A DNA stretch of 18,071 bases from CBDUQP01 sp965369385 (GTDB lineage: Bacteria; Planctomycetota; Phycisphaerae; SM23-33): the NCBI GenBank assembly GCA_965369385.1, contig CBDUQP010000071.1, positions 1-18,071 of the forward strand, given 5' to 3'. How positions within the stretch are numbered: the first letter of the stretch is position 1; every line of letters begins with the position of its first letter. Shown piece after piece: positions 1 to 10,112 of the stretch. The notes beneath the pieces were generated by a model. That model was not told where the DNA came from. It did not search any database and saw only the letters and a program-made list of their open reading frames with translations. A program made the translations under genes and the position numbers.

Positions 1-92
1 GATGCGAGCAGGAATATCGCTTGCATCGCCAATGCTTTGCGGGTGCGTAGCGAAGTCAGTAGTTCTTTTCTTATGATCGGATTATTGATCAT
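1..92 (-). CDS. ABC-2 type transporter permease, N-terminal 30 codons only (runs off the left edge)
   Basis: The ATG at 92-90 opens a frame that stays open to the window edge. It begins MINNPIIRKELLTSLRTRKA and continues into a hydrophobic stretch (AMQAIFLLA). The 'NPIIRKEL...RTRKA' opening followed by a membrane helix is typical of the cytoplasmic start of ABC-2 permeases (the transmembrane subunit of ABC-2 exporters), where the first helix follows a short amphipathic segment. A ribosome binding site (AGGACGGA) lies about 6-8 nt upstream. The gene follows the ATPase stop codon by 32 bp on the same strand, so it is almost certainly the membrane partner of that ATPase in one operon. Only the N-terminus is visible, so substrate and full topology cannot be judged. 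Confidence 0.8.
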   Translation of the reverse strand, partial: MINNPIIRKELLTSLRTRKALAMQAIFLLA

Positions 93-124
93 CTGTATCC
101 GTCCTGGTGAATTGTCCGGTTGGT

Positions 125-1206
<1,082 letters not shown>

Positions 1207-1210
<4 letters not shown>

Positions 1211-3780
1211 CGGGATATTCCTTCCAAAGAGACTTCTATTCTTCTGATATTCCAATTAATTGAAGTGGCCGTTTCCGGTTTCTTCAGGCCGACAGCGCGA
1301 TCTCTCTCAACCAGCACATCAAAGCAGTAACCGCCGCCTATGCGAGAGAAGAACCGATCGGCATTGGGGATTTCGATATTCAACACGCCATCGGGAGACT
1401 TGACTGTTTCCACTTTCGCGGTCTTGCCCGCCTCGGTAACGCCATAGACCGTGACTTTTCGCCCGGGGGCGCGAATATTGAGCATGACATTGAGCTTAAC
1501 CTGCTGGAGCTTGCCCAGCGGTGCCGGTGAAATCGCGATCATCCTGAGGCGGCGTTTCTGGATGCCCTTGAGCTGCATCGCAAACGACATCGTGCTCATT
1601 TTCCCCCGCGTATTCCGCGAGGCGAGACGAGTCCACCCGGCGGGCACCAGCATCTTGCCCGGAGTTTCCGGTGAAACCACATTCAGCGGCCAGACTACCT
1701 GTGTCCAACCGTTTGACGCTGCATTCGCACCGGGAACCGTGTCGACGGGAATTGTTTCCATGTAGGCTATGAGCACTGGGGCCGATACCAACCGGCGTCT
1801 GCCTGTCTGCGTTGCGAGCCCAACTAAAGTGTCATTTCGCAGCCGCGCTCGCTCGCTCTTAAAAGCCGATTGTGCGGTGAAGTCGCCTTCCTTGTTAACG
1901 CGATTGGCGTGGCCTGCAAGATCGAAAGTCGCTCCGGACCTGATCGTGCCTATGGGGAACACCCGCTCGTTGGCGTATATCGCGACATCCAAAAGGTCGC
2001 CATCGAGGTGATTGGTGAGCCTGCCTACCACGCCGGTGTTATCGAAGCTCACTGACCCGCTGATGCCCTTGCTGGGAATTACATCATCGATAACGAAAGC
2101 GTGTGACGAACCTGCAAGCATCTCGCCCTTGGGCAGCAGAACCTGCGATGCGGTTTCCAGCTTTCCGGATTCCATCTTCGCGCTGCCCGGTTGGCTGATC
2201 TCCCTGACCAGGCCCCTGCCGGAACCGGCGGCGAGTTGGCGGCTGCGTGCGATCTTCCCGGGGCGATAGACACAAGCGGCCTGCAAGCGTGCGTTTTCGC
2301 CATCCAGGCCGTACAGCAGCCCGACATAGCTGAGCTTCTCGGGTTCGGTATGTGTCCGTCCGTAAATGCCCAGGCCGACAGTTGCGGCTATCGAGGCGGG
2401 TATAAGCAGCAGCCATGCGAGTTCGCTGCGTTTCTTCCTTGCAAGAGCCAGCCACAATACGCCAAACGTACCGGCCAGTATCACTACAATTCCGACAGGG
2501 ACAATGCTGCGAGGAGCTTGCTTGCCGGCTATCTCTTGAAGTGCAACCATCGCCAGGCTGTTTCGTTCGGTGAGTTTTGGTTGTTTCTTGGGTTTAGCGG
2601 CGGTTCGGTTCGCCTTGTTGCGGACGACCCGTGTCTTGCCTGTCTGGGCGAATCTGATGGTCTTTTTCGTGGGTATTTTCAGGAACACGTCGGCGTTCAG
2701 GGGCCTTTGCCATTTGCGTGCATCGGCGATGGTCTTCCAGAGGCTACGGAACACGAGTACCGGTTTGTCACCCTTCTTCTTGACTGGAAGCTTCGCATCC
2801 AGAGCACCCAGCGATACCGAAAGCGTGAGGACCTGCCCCAGTCCGAATGCTTTGCGGGTGAGTAGCGGAAGGGCGTTTGCGGTGTAGAGGACTTCGGCCG
2901 AGTCCACGCAAAGTTCTGCCATCGTCAGTGGGTGGGGCAGATTTGCGCTGCCGGCAGATTTGCCAGAGGCGTCTTTTACTTTGATGTGTTTGATGCGATG
3001 GGTTTCGACCGCACAGACGCCGGCGGCCTGGGCGATGGGCCCGGTGAGTATTTCCGGCATGTTAACACTGCCTGCGATGATCATGAATCCGCCACGGCGT
3101 ACCCAGTCGAGCATGGCCTGTATTTGGCTGGGGGAATAATCGGAGACATTCATCCCTTTCAGGATCAGCACGTGTGTTATGTCATGCCCGTACCATCTGG
3201 TCGGGGCTGCCTCAGACCTTATCGCCGCGGCGCGAGCCTTACCGAAGGGGCTTGTATCGGCGTTGATCAGGTACTTGTCCGTCTCGTTCTTTTCCGTGAT
3301 GTCATAGACGCGGCAGATAACGCTGGCGTCATCATCAATCATGCTCGCTCGGAAGGGGGTCTTCTTGAGTTGTTGGCCAGTATTGGCATCCCACAGAACC
3401 ATGGTCTGCTCGCCGGACTTTCTGGTGGATTTCTTTTTGCCAGCGTCCTTGCTTGCCAGCACCTTGATGATATCCCGGGAAACGAGAAAACTGATTTTGC
3501 GTACCGTTCCCGCCTGGACCATCGCCGAACCGTAGCAGATCAGATCCCTCTTCTGTGAATCCGTTGTCAACACGCCCGCGCGGAGTCGCCTTGCCTTGTC
3601 GCCGGCGTTCTGCACGGACACGACTGCCTGCGACACGGTGCGGTTTCGCATGATGTCTCTATGCGGGCCGCCGAACCGTGTACTATAAGTATCTGCCTGC
3701 AAATCACTTGAAGCTGTGGCTGCAACTGCCGCGGCAGCGAGAACGACGATAAATCTGTGGATTTGTAAGGAAAGACGCAT
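1207..3780 (-). CDS. Large exported membrane protein of an ABC-2 exporter operon (amidotransferase-like fold, two central TM helices)
   Basis: About 857 residues if started at the ATG at 3780. That start gives a clean Sec signal peptide (MRLSLQIHRF, then IVVLAAAAVAATA). Other in-frame starts are ATG 3795 and TTG 3873, which would add poorly fitting N-terminal residues; no strong Shine-Dalgarno decides between them. Residues about 150-330 resemble the class I amidotransferase-like fold seen in exporter-associated proteins (a 'HVLILKGMNVSDYSPSQIQ' strand-turn-helix and 'WVRRGGFMIIAG'), with no obvious catalytic triad. Two hydrophobic helices lie at about 425-448 and 452-474, followed by about 380 beta-rich residues, presumably periplasmic. 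Its position before the ATPase and permease suggests an accessory subunit, comparable in arrangement to GldG-type proteins; the substrate is unknown. The function is inferred from context and fold impression, not from recognised family membership. Confidence 0.75.
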
Positions 3781-3824
3781 GTGTTCTGCTCGCATGGTAA
3801 CAAGAGTAAGAAACGCAGCGAGGC

Positions 3825-3853
3825 AGAATACAGCCTGAACCTGCGATAAGCAA
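3825..3853 (-). promoter_or_regulatory. Candidate sigma-70-like promoter of the exporter operon
   Basis: Read on the minus strand: -35 TTGCTT (3853-3848), a 17-nt spacer, and -10 TATTCT (3830-3825). This places transcription start about 35-40 nt upstream of the ATG at 3780. The hexamers are imperfect (only TTG in the -35, four of six in the -10), so the spacing is the main support. Confidence 0.35.
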
Positions 3854-3982
3854 GGATCGATCCTCAGGGCCAAGTGTTTGCCAAGGGGAGGGTTTGGCGA
3901 TTGTGAGTTTAACAGTAAATCGCCTATCTGTCAGACAAAGAAGGTCTTATGGAGCTTGGGGGAGTTGAGTAGTAGGCACTGA

Positions 3983-4126
3983 ACTCACGCGAGAACTCAT
4001 GTATGCGACCGTAGCCCAGGTATTGTGCTGATGCCGAGCGCGTCGCCTTACGGCCGCCGCTTACCGGAGCTGGCACTTCGAAACTACGAAGAGATGATCC
4101 GCCAGACAAACGCCTTCGGTGGGTGA
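3983..4126 (+). pseudogene. C-terminal relic of a plus-strand gene, family uncertain
   Basis: Between two TGA codons, the plus frame reads ARTHVCDRSPGIVLMPSASP and then YGRRLPELALRNYEEMIRQT, ending NAFGG with TGA TAA. The pattern 'G-hydrophobic-LMPSASPYGR...NYEEMIR' has the look of a real protein C-terminus; it resembles the last strand and helix of uroporphyrinogen decarboxylase-like (URO-D/methyltransferase) proteins, but this is memory-based and weak. No start codon or longer matching frame precedes it; the reading frame is blocked by stops upstream of 3983. A strong hairpin follows 26 bp after the stop, as expected for the natural end of a gene, so I read this as the tail of a mostly deleted gene. 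Alternative: a chance open frame. Confidence 0.4.
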
Positions 4127-4152
4127 TAAGGGGCAGAGGCACCATTCAATCA

Positions 4153-4192
4153 AAAACGCAGCATGCATGTGACGACATGCGTGCTGCGTTTT
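4153..4192. terminator. Strong hairpin terminator between convergent genes
   Basis: 18-bp arms (4153-4170 and 4175-4192) with a GACG tetraloop. Seventeen positions pair by Watson-Crick rules. Position 4164 faces 4181 as a U-G wobble in the plus transcript and an A-C mismatch in the minus transcript, so it fits the plus direction slightly better. The stem is capped by AAAA/TTTT, giving a U-run in either direction. It lies 26 bp after the plus-strand relic and about 85 bp beyond the stop of the giant minus-strand gene. Confidence 0.8.
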
Positions 4193-4276
4193 CAGTTATT
4201 GCAGTCCACTCGTATGCTGCGTCAGGCCGAGCGTATTGGCTGGCAGATACTCATGGCAGAGTCTTTGGAACGAGTT

Positions 4277-7200
4277 TCAATATTCCGTTATGCCGCCTCC
4301 GACCCAGTCGCCGACGCGGATTGATGCGAGGTCACCGTACAACGCGAGCGTTGAACCGTCGACCAGGCCCTTCACCGACAGCTTTCCGATGCTCGTATCT
4401 GTTCTCCGCCGCGAGTACTTCCACGATGCGGAGATATCAACGTTCAGATTGCCCGGGATAACCGGGGTGCCGGTTCGCCTGTTGGCCCGGGCACCGGTAA
4501 TGCGGAAGTTGCGGACCCACCACACATCAATCGTTTCGCCACTGCCATTGGTGTCCAGCCATTCGATTGCGGATATCTTATCGACCCCGCCGCTGATCTG
4601 CAGGGATGCGTCCCGGGCTCGTCCCACTCTGAGGCTTCTGAGCGCACTGCTCCGTCGTGGTTCGTCCTGTATGGCAGGAGTTGAGGGGCGGGCGATAATG
4701 CTGGCGGAGAAGTCTGTCTTGCAGGATATCGTTCCGTAGCTTGCAGCCGTGAACTGTCCGGCGATGGATGTTTTCGATCTTACGCTCTTCACCGATCCTT
4801 GCGAGATCAGTTGCCATGAGCTATCGATGCTGTTGGCCGATATTCTGCCCACGTTGAGGGCAATGGTGGACGAACCTCCGAGTGCTCCCTTGGCTGTGAT
4901 TGACGCAAGGGAGTTGCCCCTTCTGTCGGCATCTGTCAGTGTTATGTCGGCTTCGAAGTCACCGGCATATCCCCCGACGCCACGGCGAGCCCTCAGGCCC
5001 CTGATGAAGAGATTGCCTATATACGGAGCGATGATAGCTTCGTTAGCGGTCGCGTCGGTGTCCACCCACTGGCCGCAAGTTAGCGATCTGATCGGCATCT
5101 GGAGGGTCTCGAGTGTGGCGTCCGTAACTTGGCCGAGGGTTGCCCTCAGGGAGTCCCTGGGACCTACCGCAGCGTCACTCGTATTAATGCGAACCACGCT
5201 TCCCGTCTGCAGACCGTCCATCCGGAGGGTCTTGAGCGGGCCAGCTACGTCCAGAAGGCCAGTTAAGGATGTAGTCTTGGCGTTGAGAGTTTTCAGCGAG
5301 CCATTCACATCAATGTTGCCGATTGTAGTGGCTGAACCGCGGCCGTAGGTTTTGATAGTCAGTGACGATCTCGTGCCGGTCCCGGTAAGGCTGAGCATAG
5401 CCGCGTCGGCATTACCCGCATCGGTGAAGTACAACGAACCTGTGCCTCCGCCTCTCAGCGATACGCTCACCTTCTCATCGTTTGCATCAAAGAACGTAGC
5501 CTTGCCTTTGGCGTCCAGAACAATCGTTCTCGCCGGCACGACGATGGTTACCGTCGCGGTGTCAGTGAGGACGTCTTCATCGGTGATGGTGTACGTGAAG
5601 GTTTCTGTGCCTACGAAGTCAACATCTGGTTCGTATGTCAGTGTGTTGGCGGTGAAGACCACGGTTCCATTGTCCGGCTGGGTCGCGGCTGTGATGGTGA
5701 TGGCCTGCACCCCGTCCGGCCCGGTGGAGTCATTGTCCAGCACATCGATGGCTGTGGCACCGGCGTTAATCGCGATGAGCGCGAGGTCATCTTGTGCGGT
5801 TGGATCATTGGCCAGTACGGTTACCGTCACGGTGGCAGTGGCGGGCAGATCGCCAGACGCAAGGCATGTGTAGGTGAACGTATCCTCACCGGCGAAGCCG
5901 GGATCAGGCGTGTATGTTATGTATTGCTGCGTGTGCTGAACGAAGGCGTCGATGTCTACATCATTGGCAGGGGCTGTGTAGGCAATGGTTCCGTTAGCAG
6001 GTTGGTTCACCACATTGATGTAGAGCAAGTGGGAACTCGTGTTCAGGGGATCAGCAATATCGTTATCGATTACGTAGATATTTGTGCCACTATCATTTCG
6101 ATAGATCGTTATGGCATCGTCATTGGCATCGGGTGTGGTACGGAGGGTTAGGGTTACGGTGGCGGTATCCTGCTGGCCGATGGCGTTTTCGACGGTGTAT
6201 GTGAAAGTGTCCGTCCCGGCGACATCGGCATCGGGGGTATAGGTTATGGTGTCATCGCCATTGAGCACTGCGGTGCCCTTCGTAGGCTGTTGGGTGATGC
6301 TGACGATTCCCAGCACATTCATGTCGTTATCAAGCACATCAATTGTCACGGTAGCGGGCTGTATCGCTTCTACGCTGTCATCCACGGCATCGGGGAGCGG
6401 CGAAGTTATGGTGACATCTATCGTTGCCGTGGCGGTGATTCCGTCGGCGTCGGTGGCTGTGTATGTGAATGTCTCTGAGCCATCAGTTCCGTGGGCCCAA
6501 TCATAGGTGATACCAGTGCCACCGTTGACGATGGTGGCCGTGCCGTTGGCCGGCTGAGTAACCTCCGTGATCAGCAGGGGCGCGCCTGATGCAGGATTGC
6601 CGAGCCATCTGTCGTTCGCCAAAGGACTAATAGTTACGCTGCCGTCGGCGGCCGCCATGGCGACAGCGTCGTCATAGGCTTCCATACCGTATTGGTCCAC
6701 AGTTACCGTCACGGTCGCGGTGTCTGTCAGTCCATCTTCATCTGTGATCGTATAGTCGAACGTGTCCTGGCCGAAGTAGTCTGCATCGGGCTCATACGTG
6801 AAACCGGTGTGGTCGCCGATGACAACTTGGGCCACTGTGCCATTTGCCGGCTGAACGAAGCTGGTGATTGTGAATACTTCGCCCGGATCAGGTGCCGTTG
6901 TATCGTTGGCGACCACGTCGATCGTAACCGGAGAGGCATCCCGGAGAGTCGTTGCCGAATCATCATTGGCAACAGGTACAGTCAACAGCGTCAAGGTTAC
7001 CGTGGCGGTATCCTGCTGGCCGATGGCGTTTTCGACCGTGTATGTGAACGTGGTGGTTCCTGTTTCACCGGGATCGGGAGTATAGGTTACTGTGTCATCG
7101 CCATTGAGCACTGCGGTGCCCTTTGTGGGCTGGGTGATGCTGACGACTCCCAGAACATCCACATCGTTATCAAGAATATCAATTATCGTGTCGCCGACTC

Positions 7201-9994
7201 GCGGTGTGTCCTGGCTGTCATCCACGGCGTCTGGGACTGGCGAAGTGATGGTGACATATACTGTCGCGGTGGCGGTGAGTCCATCGCTGTCGGTAGCAGT
7301 ATATTCAAACGTCTCGGATCCATCAGTTCCAAGGTCCCAATCGTAGGTGATGTCCGTGCCGCCGCCGATGATGGTGGCAGTGCCGTTGTCAGGTTGAGTA
7401 ACACTCGTGATCAGCAGGGGCACGCCTGTGTTAGGATCGCCGAAGTACGTGTCGTTTGCAAGCGCGTCGATAGTGACGCTGCCATCGGCGGCCGCCATGG
7501 TTACCGAGTCGTCATAGGATTCCATACCGTATTGGTCCACAGTTACGGTCACGGTCGCGGTTGCTGTCAGTCCATCTTCATGTGTGATTGTGTAGTCGAA
7601 TGTGTCCTGTCCGAAGTAGTCTGCATCGGGCTCGTAGGTGAATCCGGTGTGGTCGCCGATGGTCACCACGGTGCCATTTGCCGGCTGATCAAAGCTGGTG
7701 ATTGTGAATACGCCGCCCGGATCAGGAGCTGTTGTATCGTTTGCAAGCACGTCGATTGTGATCGGAGATGCATCACGGAGAGTCGTTGCCGAATCATCAT
7801 TGGCAACAGGTACAGTCAACAGCGTCAAGGTTACCGTGGCGGTATCCTGCTGGCCGATGGCGTTTTCGACCGTGTATGTGAACGTGGTGGTTCCTGTTTC
7901 ACCGGGATCGGGAGTATAGGTTACTGTGTCATCGCCATTGAGCACTGCGGTGCCCTTTGTGGGCTGGGTGATGCTGACGACTCCCAGAACATCCACATCG
8001 TTATCAAGAATATCAATTATCGTGTCGCCGACTCGCGGTGTGTCCTGGCTGTCATCCACGGCGTCTGGGACTGGCGAAGTGATGGTGACATATACTGTCG
8101 CGGTGGCGGTGAGTCCATCGCTGTCGGTAGCAGTATATTCAAACGTCTCGGATCCATCAGTTCCAAGGTCCCAATCGTAGGTGATGTCCGTGCCGCCGCC
8201 GATGATGGTGGCAGTGCCGTTGTCAGGTTGAGTAACACTCGTGATCAGCAGGGGCACGCCTGTGTTAGGATCGCCGAAGTACGTGTCGTTTGCAAGCGCG
8301 TCGATAGTGACGCTGCCATCGGCGGCCGCCATGGTTACCGAGTCGTCATAGGATTCCATACCGTATTGGTCCACAGTTACGGTCACGGTCGCGGTGTCTG
8401 TCAGTCCATCTTCATCTGTGATCGTATAGTCGAACGTGTCCTGGCCGAAGTAGTCTGCATCGGGCTCATACGTGAAACCGGTGTGGTCGCCGATGACAAC
8501 TTGGGCCACTGTGCCATTTGTCGGCTGATCAAAGCTGGTGATTGTGAATTCGTCGTCCACGTCGGGAGCTGTCGTATCGTTGTCGACCACGTCGAGCGTA
8601 ACCGCAGATGCATCCCTGAGAGTCGTTGCCGAATCGTCGTTGGCAATTGGCGGGTTCTTCAGTTCTACTGTTACCGTGGCGGTGGTGGTTTGTCCGCTGC
8701 CGGATTCAATCGTGTAGTCGAACGTGACAGTGCCGGGGAAACCGACAGTCGGCGTGTAGGTGACGTCGCCAGCGGTGAACGTGGCGGTACCATCGGCAGG
8801 CTGCGTGACGCCCGTGATAGTCAGCGGGCCAAAATCATTCGCAGCGAGAGCATCATTTGCCAGCACGTCTATCGTAATAGGTGTTGTCTTGTCGGTGATG
8901 ATATCGCTATCGTCCGCTGCGGTCGGATCATCAGCCAGAACGTGAACGGTCACTGTGGCGATGGTAGTGTGATATGTTTCACTGCCAACAAAGACTCGCA
9001 TGTCGTCAAATCTTTCGTATGCAAACACAACATCGCCAACGAACCCTTCAGGATCGAACTCGATTTGCAGGGCATTTGGTTCCTCGATGCCAGTATCTAT
9101 CACGCCGTCGGCCTGGTGCTGTTCAGCTCCTGCACCTTGAATGATTTGCACCGATCCGTTGAGCGGTGTGAAGAGCGTGGCAATTGCTCGCGAACCACTG
9201 GCATGATAATAGTCGGTATCATTTGCGAAGATGTCCAGCAACACAGCCCCGTCGCTTTCAGCTATGGTGAACTCGTCGTTTTGGACGTCGGTTATTTTCG
9301 GGAAGAAGGTAACTGTTGCCGTGTCGGTGTTGCCGTTTCCGTCCTCGACCGTGTAGGTGCACTGTTTCTCTTCGGTCAGGATTCCACCAGGTTTGAAGGT
9401 CAGGAATGTTCCGTCATTCCCAATCGCCAGCCCGCCGCCGTCGGGTTGAGTTATGGAGGTGATGGTGAGGGCTCCCTGCCCCGATACATCGTTATCCAGC
9501 ACTGCTACATCGTGTTGGACCCAAGTTGGGTATGGTATTCCGACGACATCGTCATTGGCAGTAGCAGCAACAGATCCCACGTAAGCGGTGACCGTTGCGG
9601 TGTCCGTCCGGCCCTCGTCGTCGGTGACAGTATACGTGAAGGTGTCTGTGCCATTGAATCCGCCATCAGGCTCATAGGTGAGGCCGGATGCTGTGAACTC
9701 CACCAAACCATTTGCCGGCTGGGTTGTGCTCGTGATGTTGAGGATATCCGAGAAATCCGGCAGGTTTGTATCATTAGCCAGAACGTCGATGGCAACTGCG
9801 CCGGAGTCGGCGGCGAGTGTGATGCTGTCGTCAATGGCAGTGGGGTCGTGTTCTACGCCAGGCGCTACAATGACCATTTCCGGGGCGGTTACCGACAGCA
9901 GCAGTCGCGGTTCCATTTGCTCGAACTGGACTGGTTGGCGATGTCCTGCGTTTCCTTGTGTGGTCAATCCGTTGCCGCGAGTGTGAATACTCAT
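4277..9994 (-). CDS. Giant secreted LEPR-XLL protein with about 15 tandem-95 (Ig/cadherin-like) repeats
   Basis: 1905 residues. Residues 24-33 (FEQMEPRLLL) form the LEPR-XLL motif found at the N-terminus of very large exported proteins of planctomycetes and some other bacteria. Residues about 50-1485 are about 15 modules of 85-110 residues with the tandem-95/Big_9 pattern: 'DDS...TIDVLANDT...LTITSVTQPANGTV...YTPD..F.GTDTFTYT..D..G..DTATVTVTV'. Modules 5-7, 8-10 and 11-13 repeat the same A-B-C order. Residues about 1486-1905 lack these modules and consist of shorter strand-rich repeats (SLKTL, SIRVGDWV), likely a beta-solenoid. No C-terminal PEP-CTERM or other sorting signal is seen. Start: ATG at 9994 after GAGGA with 5-nt spacing. 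Probable role is adhesion or extracellular matrix, by family analogy only. It follows the PEP-CTERM gene by 118 bp. Confidence 0.93.
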   Translation of the reverse strand: MSIHTRGNGLTTQGNAGHRQPVQFEQMEPRLLLSVTAPEMVIVAPGVEHDPTAIDDSITLAADSGAVAIDVLANDTNLPDFSDILNITSTTQPANGLVEFTASGLTYEPDGGFNGTDTFTYTVTDDEGRTDTATVTAYVGSVAATANDDVVGIPYPTWVQHDVAVLDNDVSGQGALTITSITQPDGGGLAIGNDGTFLTFKPGGILTEEKQCTYTVEDGNGNTDTATVTFFPKITDVQNDEFTIAESDGAVLLDIFANDTDYYHASGSRAIATLFTPLNGSVQIIQGAGAEQHQADGVIDTGIEEPNALQIEFDPEGFVGDVVFAYERFDDMRVFVGSETYHTTIATVTVHVLADDPTAADDSDIITDKTTPITIDVLANDALAANDFGPLTITGVTQPADGTATFTAGDVTYTPTVGFPGTVTFDYTIESGSGQTTTATVTVELKNPPIANDDSATTLRDASAVTLDVVDNDTTAPDVDDEFTITSFDQPTNGTVAQVVIGDHTGFTYEPDADYFGQDTFDYTITDEDGLTDTATVTVTVDQYGMESYDDSVTMAAADGSVTIDALANDTYFGDPNTGVPLLITSVTQPDNGTATIIGGGTDITYDWDLGTDGSETFEYTATDSDGLTATATVYVTITSPVPDAVDDSQDTPRVGDTIIDILDNDVDVLGVVSITQPTKGTAVLNGDDTVTYTPDPGETGTTTFTYTVENAIGQQDTATVTLTLLTVPVANDDSATTLRDASPITIDVLANDTTAPDPGGVFTITSFDQPANGTVVTIGDHTGFTYEPDADYFGQDTFDYTITHEDGLTATATVTVTVDQYGMESYDDSVTMAAADGSVTIDALANDTYFGDPNTGVPLLITSVTQPDNGTATIIGGGTDITYDWDLGTDGSETFEYTATDSDGLTATATVYVTITSPVPDAVDDSQDTPRVGDTIIDILDNDVDVLGVVSITQPTKGTAVLNGDDTVTYTPDPGETGTTTFTYTVENAIGQQDTATVTLTLLTVPVANDDSATTLRDASPVTIDVVANDTTAPDPGEVFTITSFVQPANGTVAQVVIGDHTGFTYEPDADYFGQDTFDYTITDEDGLTDTATVTVTVDQYGMEAYDDAVAMAAADGSVTISPLANDRWLGNPASGAPLLITEVTQPANGTATIVNGGTGITYDWAHGTDGSETFTYTATDADGITATATIDVTITSPLPDAVDDSVEAIQPATVTIDVLDNDMNVLGIVSITQQPTKGTAVLNGDDTITYTPDADVAGTDTFTYTVENAIGQQDTATVTLTLRTTPDANDDAITIYRNDSGTNIYVIDNDIADPLNTSSHLLYINVVNQPANGTIAYTAPANDVDIDAFVQHTQQYITYTPDPGFAGEDTFTYTCLASGDLPATATVTVTVLANDPTAQDDLALIAINAGATAIDVLDNDSTGPDGVQAITITAATQPDNGTVVFTANTLTYEPDVDFVGTETFTYTITDEDVLTDTATVTIVVPARTIVLDAKGKATFFDANDEKVSVSLRGGGTGSLYFTDAGNADAAMLSLTGTGTRSSLTIKTYGRGSATTIGNIDVNGSLKTLNAKTTSLTGLLDVAGPLKTLRMDGLQTGSVVRINTSDAAVGPRDSLRATLGQVTDATLETLQMPIRSLTCGQWVDTDATANEAIIAPYIGNLFIRGLRARRGVGGYAGDFEADITLTDADRRGNSLASITAKGALGGSSTIALNVGRISANSIDSSWQLISQGSVKSVRSKTSIAGQFTAASYGTISCKTDFSASIIARPSTPAIQDEPRRSSALRSLRVGRARDASLQISGGVDKISAIEWLDTNGSGETIDVWWVRNFRITGARANRRTGTPVIPGNLNVDISASWKYSRRRTDTSIGKLSVKGLVDGSTLALYGDLASIRVGDWVGGGITEY
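6708..6846 (-). repeat. 139-bp repeat shared with 8382-8520 (A-type modules 11 and 5)
   Basis: Identical by eye to 8382-8520 (offset 1674 bp), with mismatches at both borders (6707 C versus 8381 G; 6847 C versus 8521 T). The A module between them (around 7562-7700) differs at many positions and lacks two codons, which is why the two trio offsets are 834 and 840 bp. Confidence 0.85.
6942..7561 (-). repeat. 620-bp direct repeat, copy 1 (inside the giant gene)
   Basis: By eye this segment is identical, base for base, to 7776-8395, offset by 834 bp (278 codons). It covers the end of an A module, all of the preceding C and B modules and part of the next A. The borders are sharp: position 6941 (C) differs from 7775 (A), and 7562 (T) differs from 8396 (G). 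Confidence 0.92.
7776..8395 (-). repeat. 620-bp direct repeat, copy 2 (inside the giant gene)
   Basis: Identical partner of 6942-7561. The flanking A-type modules are clearly diverged from their counterparts at the 834-bp offset, so the identity is confined to a block and is not spread evenly over the whole trio. Confidence 0.92.
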
Positions 9995-10112
9995 GTGTAT
10001 CCTCGTTGGTTTTTGTTATGTTCGAGCAGCCCCAAGACGCATATCTGTCCCGTCTTCAGGTCATGTCTTTTGTCACCGTTTACTTGCTCAAGTCAGGCAA
10101 GGTCAAGGTATC

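Noticed and set aside
3924..4145. A 73-codon minus-strand frame in the gap before the giant gene's end
   Set aside because: Arg/Ser-rich with no features. The plus-strand frame here ends in a protein-like C-terminus followed by a terminator, which explains the DNA better.
6660..8660. Regularly spaced repeats that could suggest a CRISPR-like array
   Set aside because: The period is 834-840 bp, in frame with protein modules, with no short repeat-spacer structure.
10034..10056. AAGACG/CGTCTT inverted repeat between the PEP-CTERM and giant genes as a terminator
   Set aside because: Six-bp stem with an 11-nt loop and no U-run; too weak to call.
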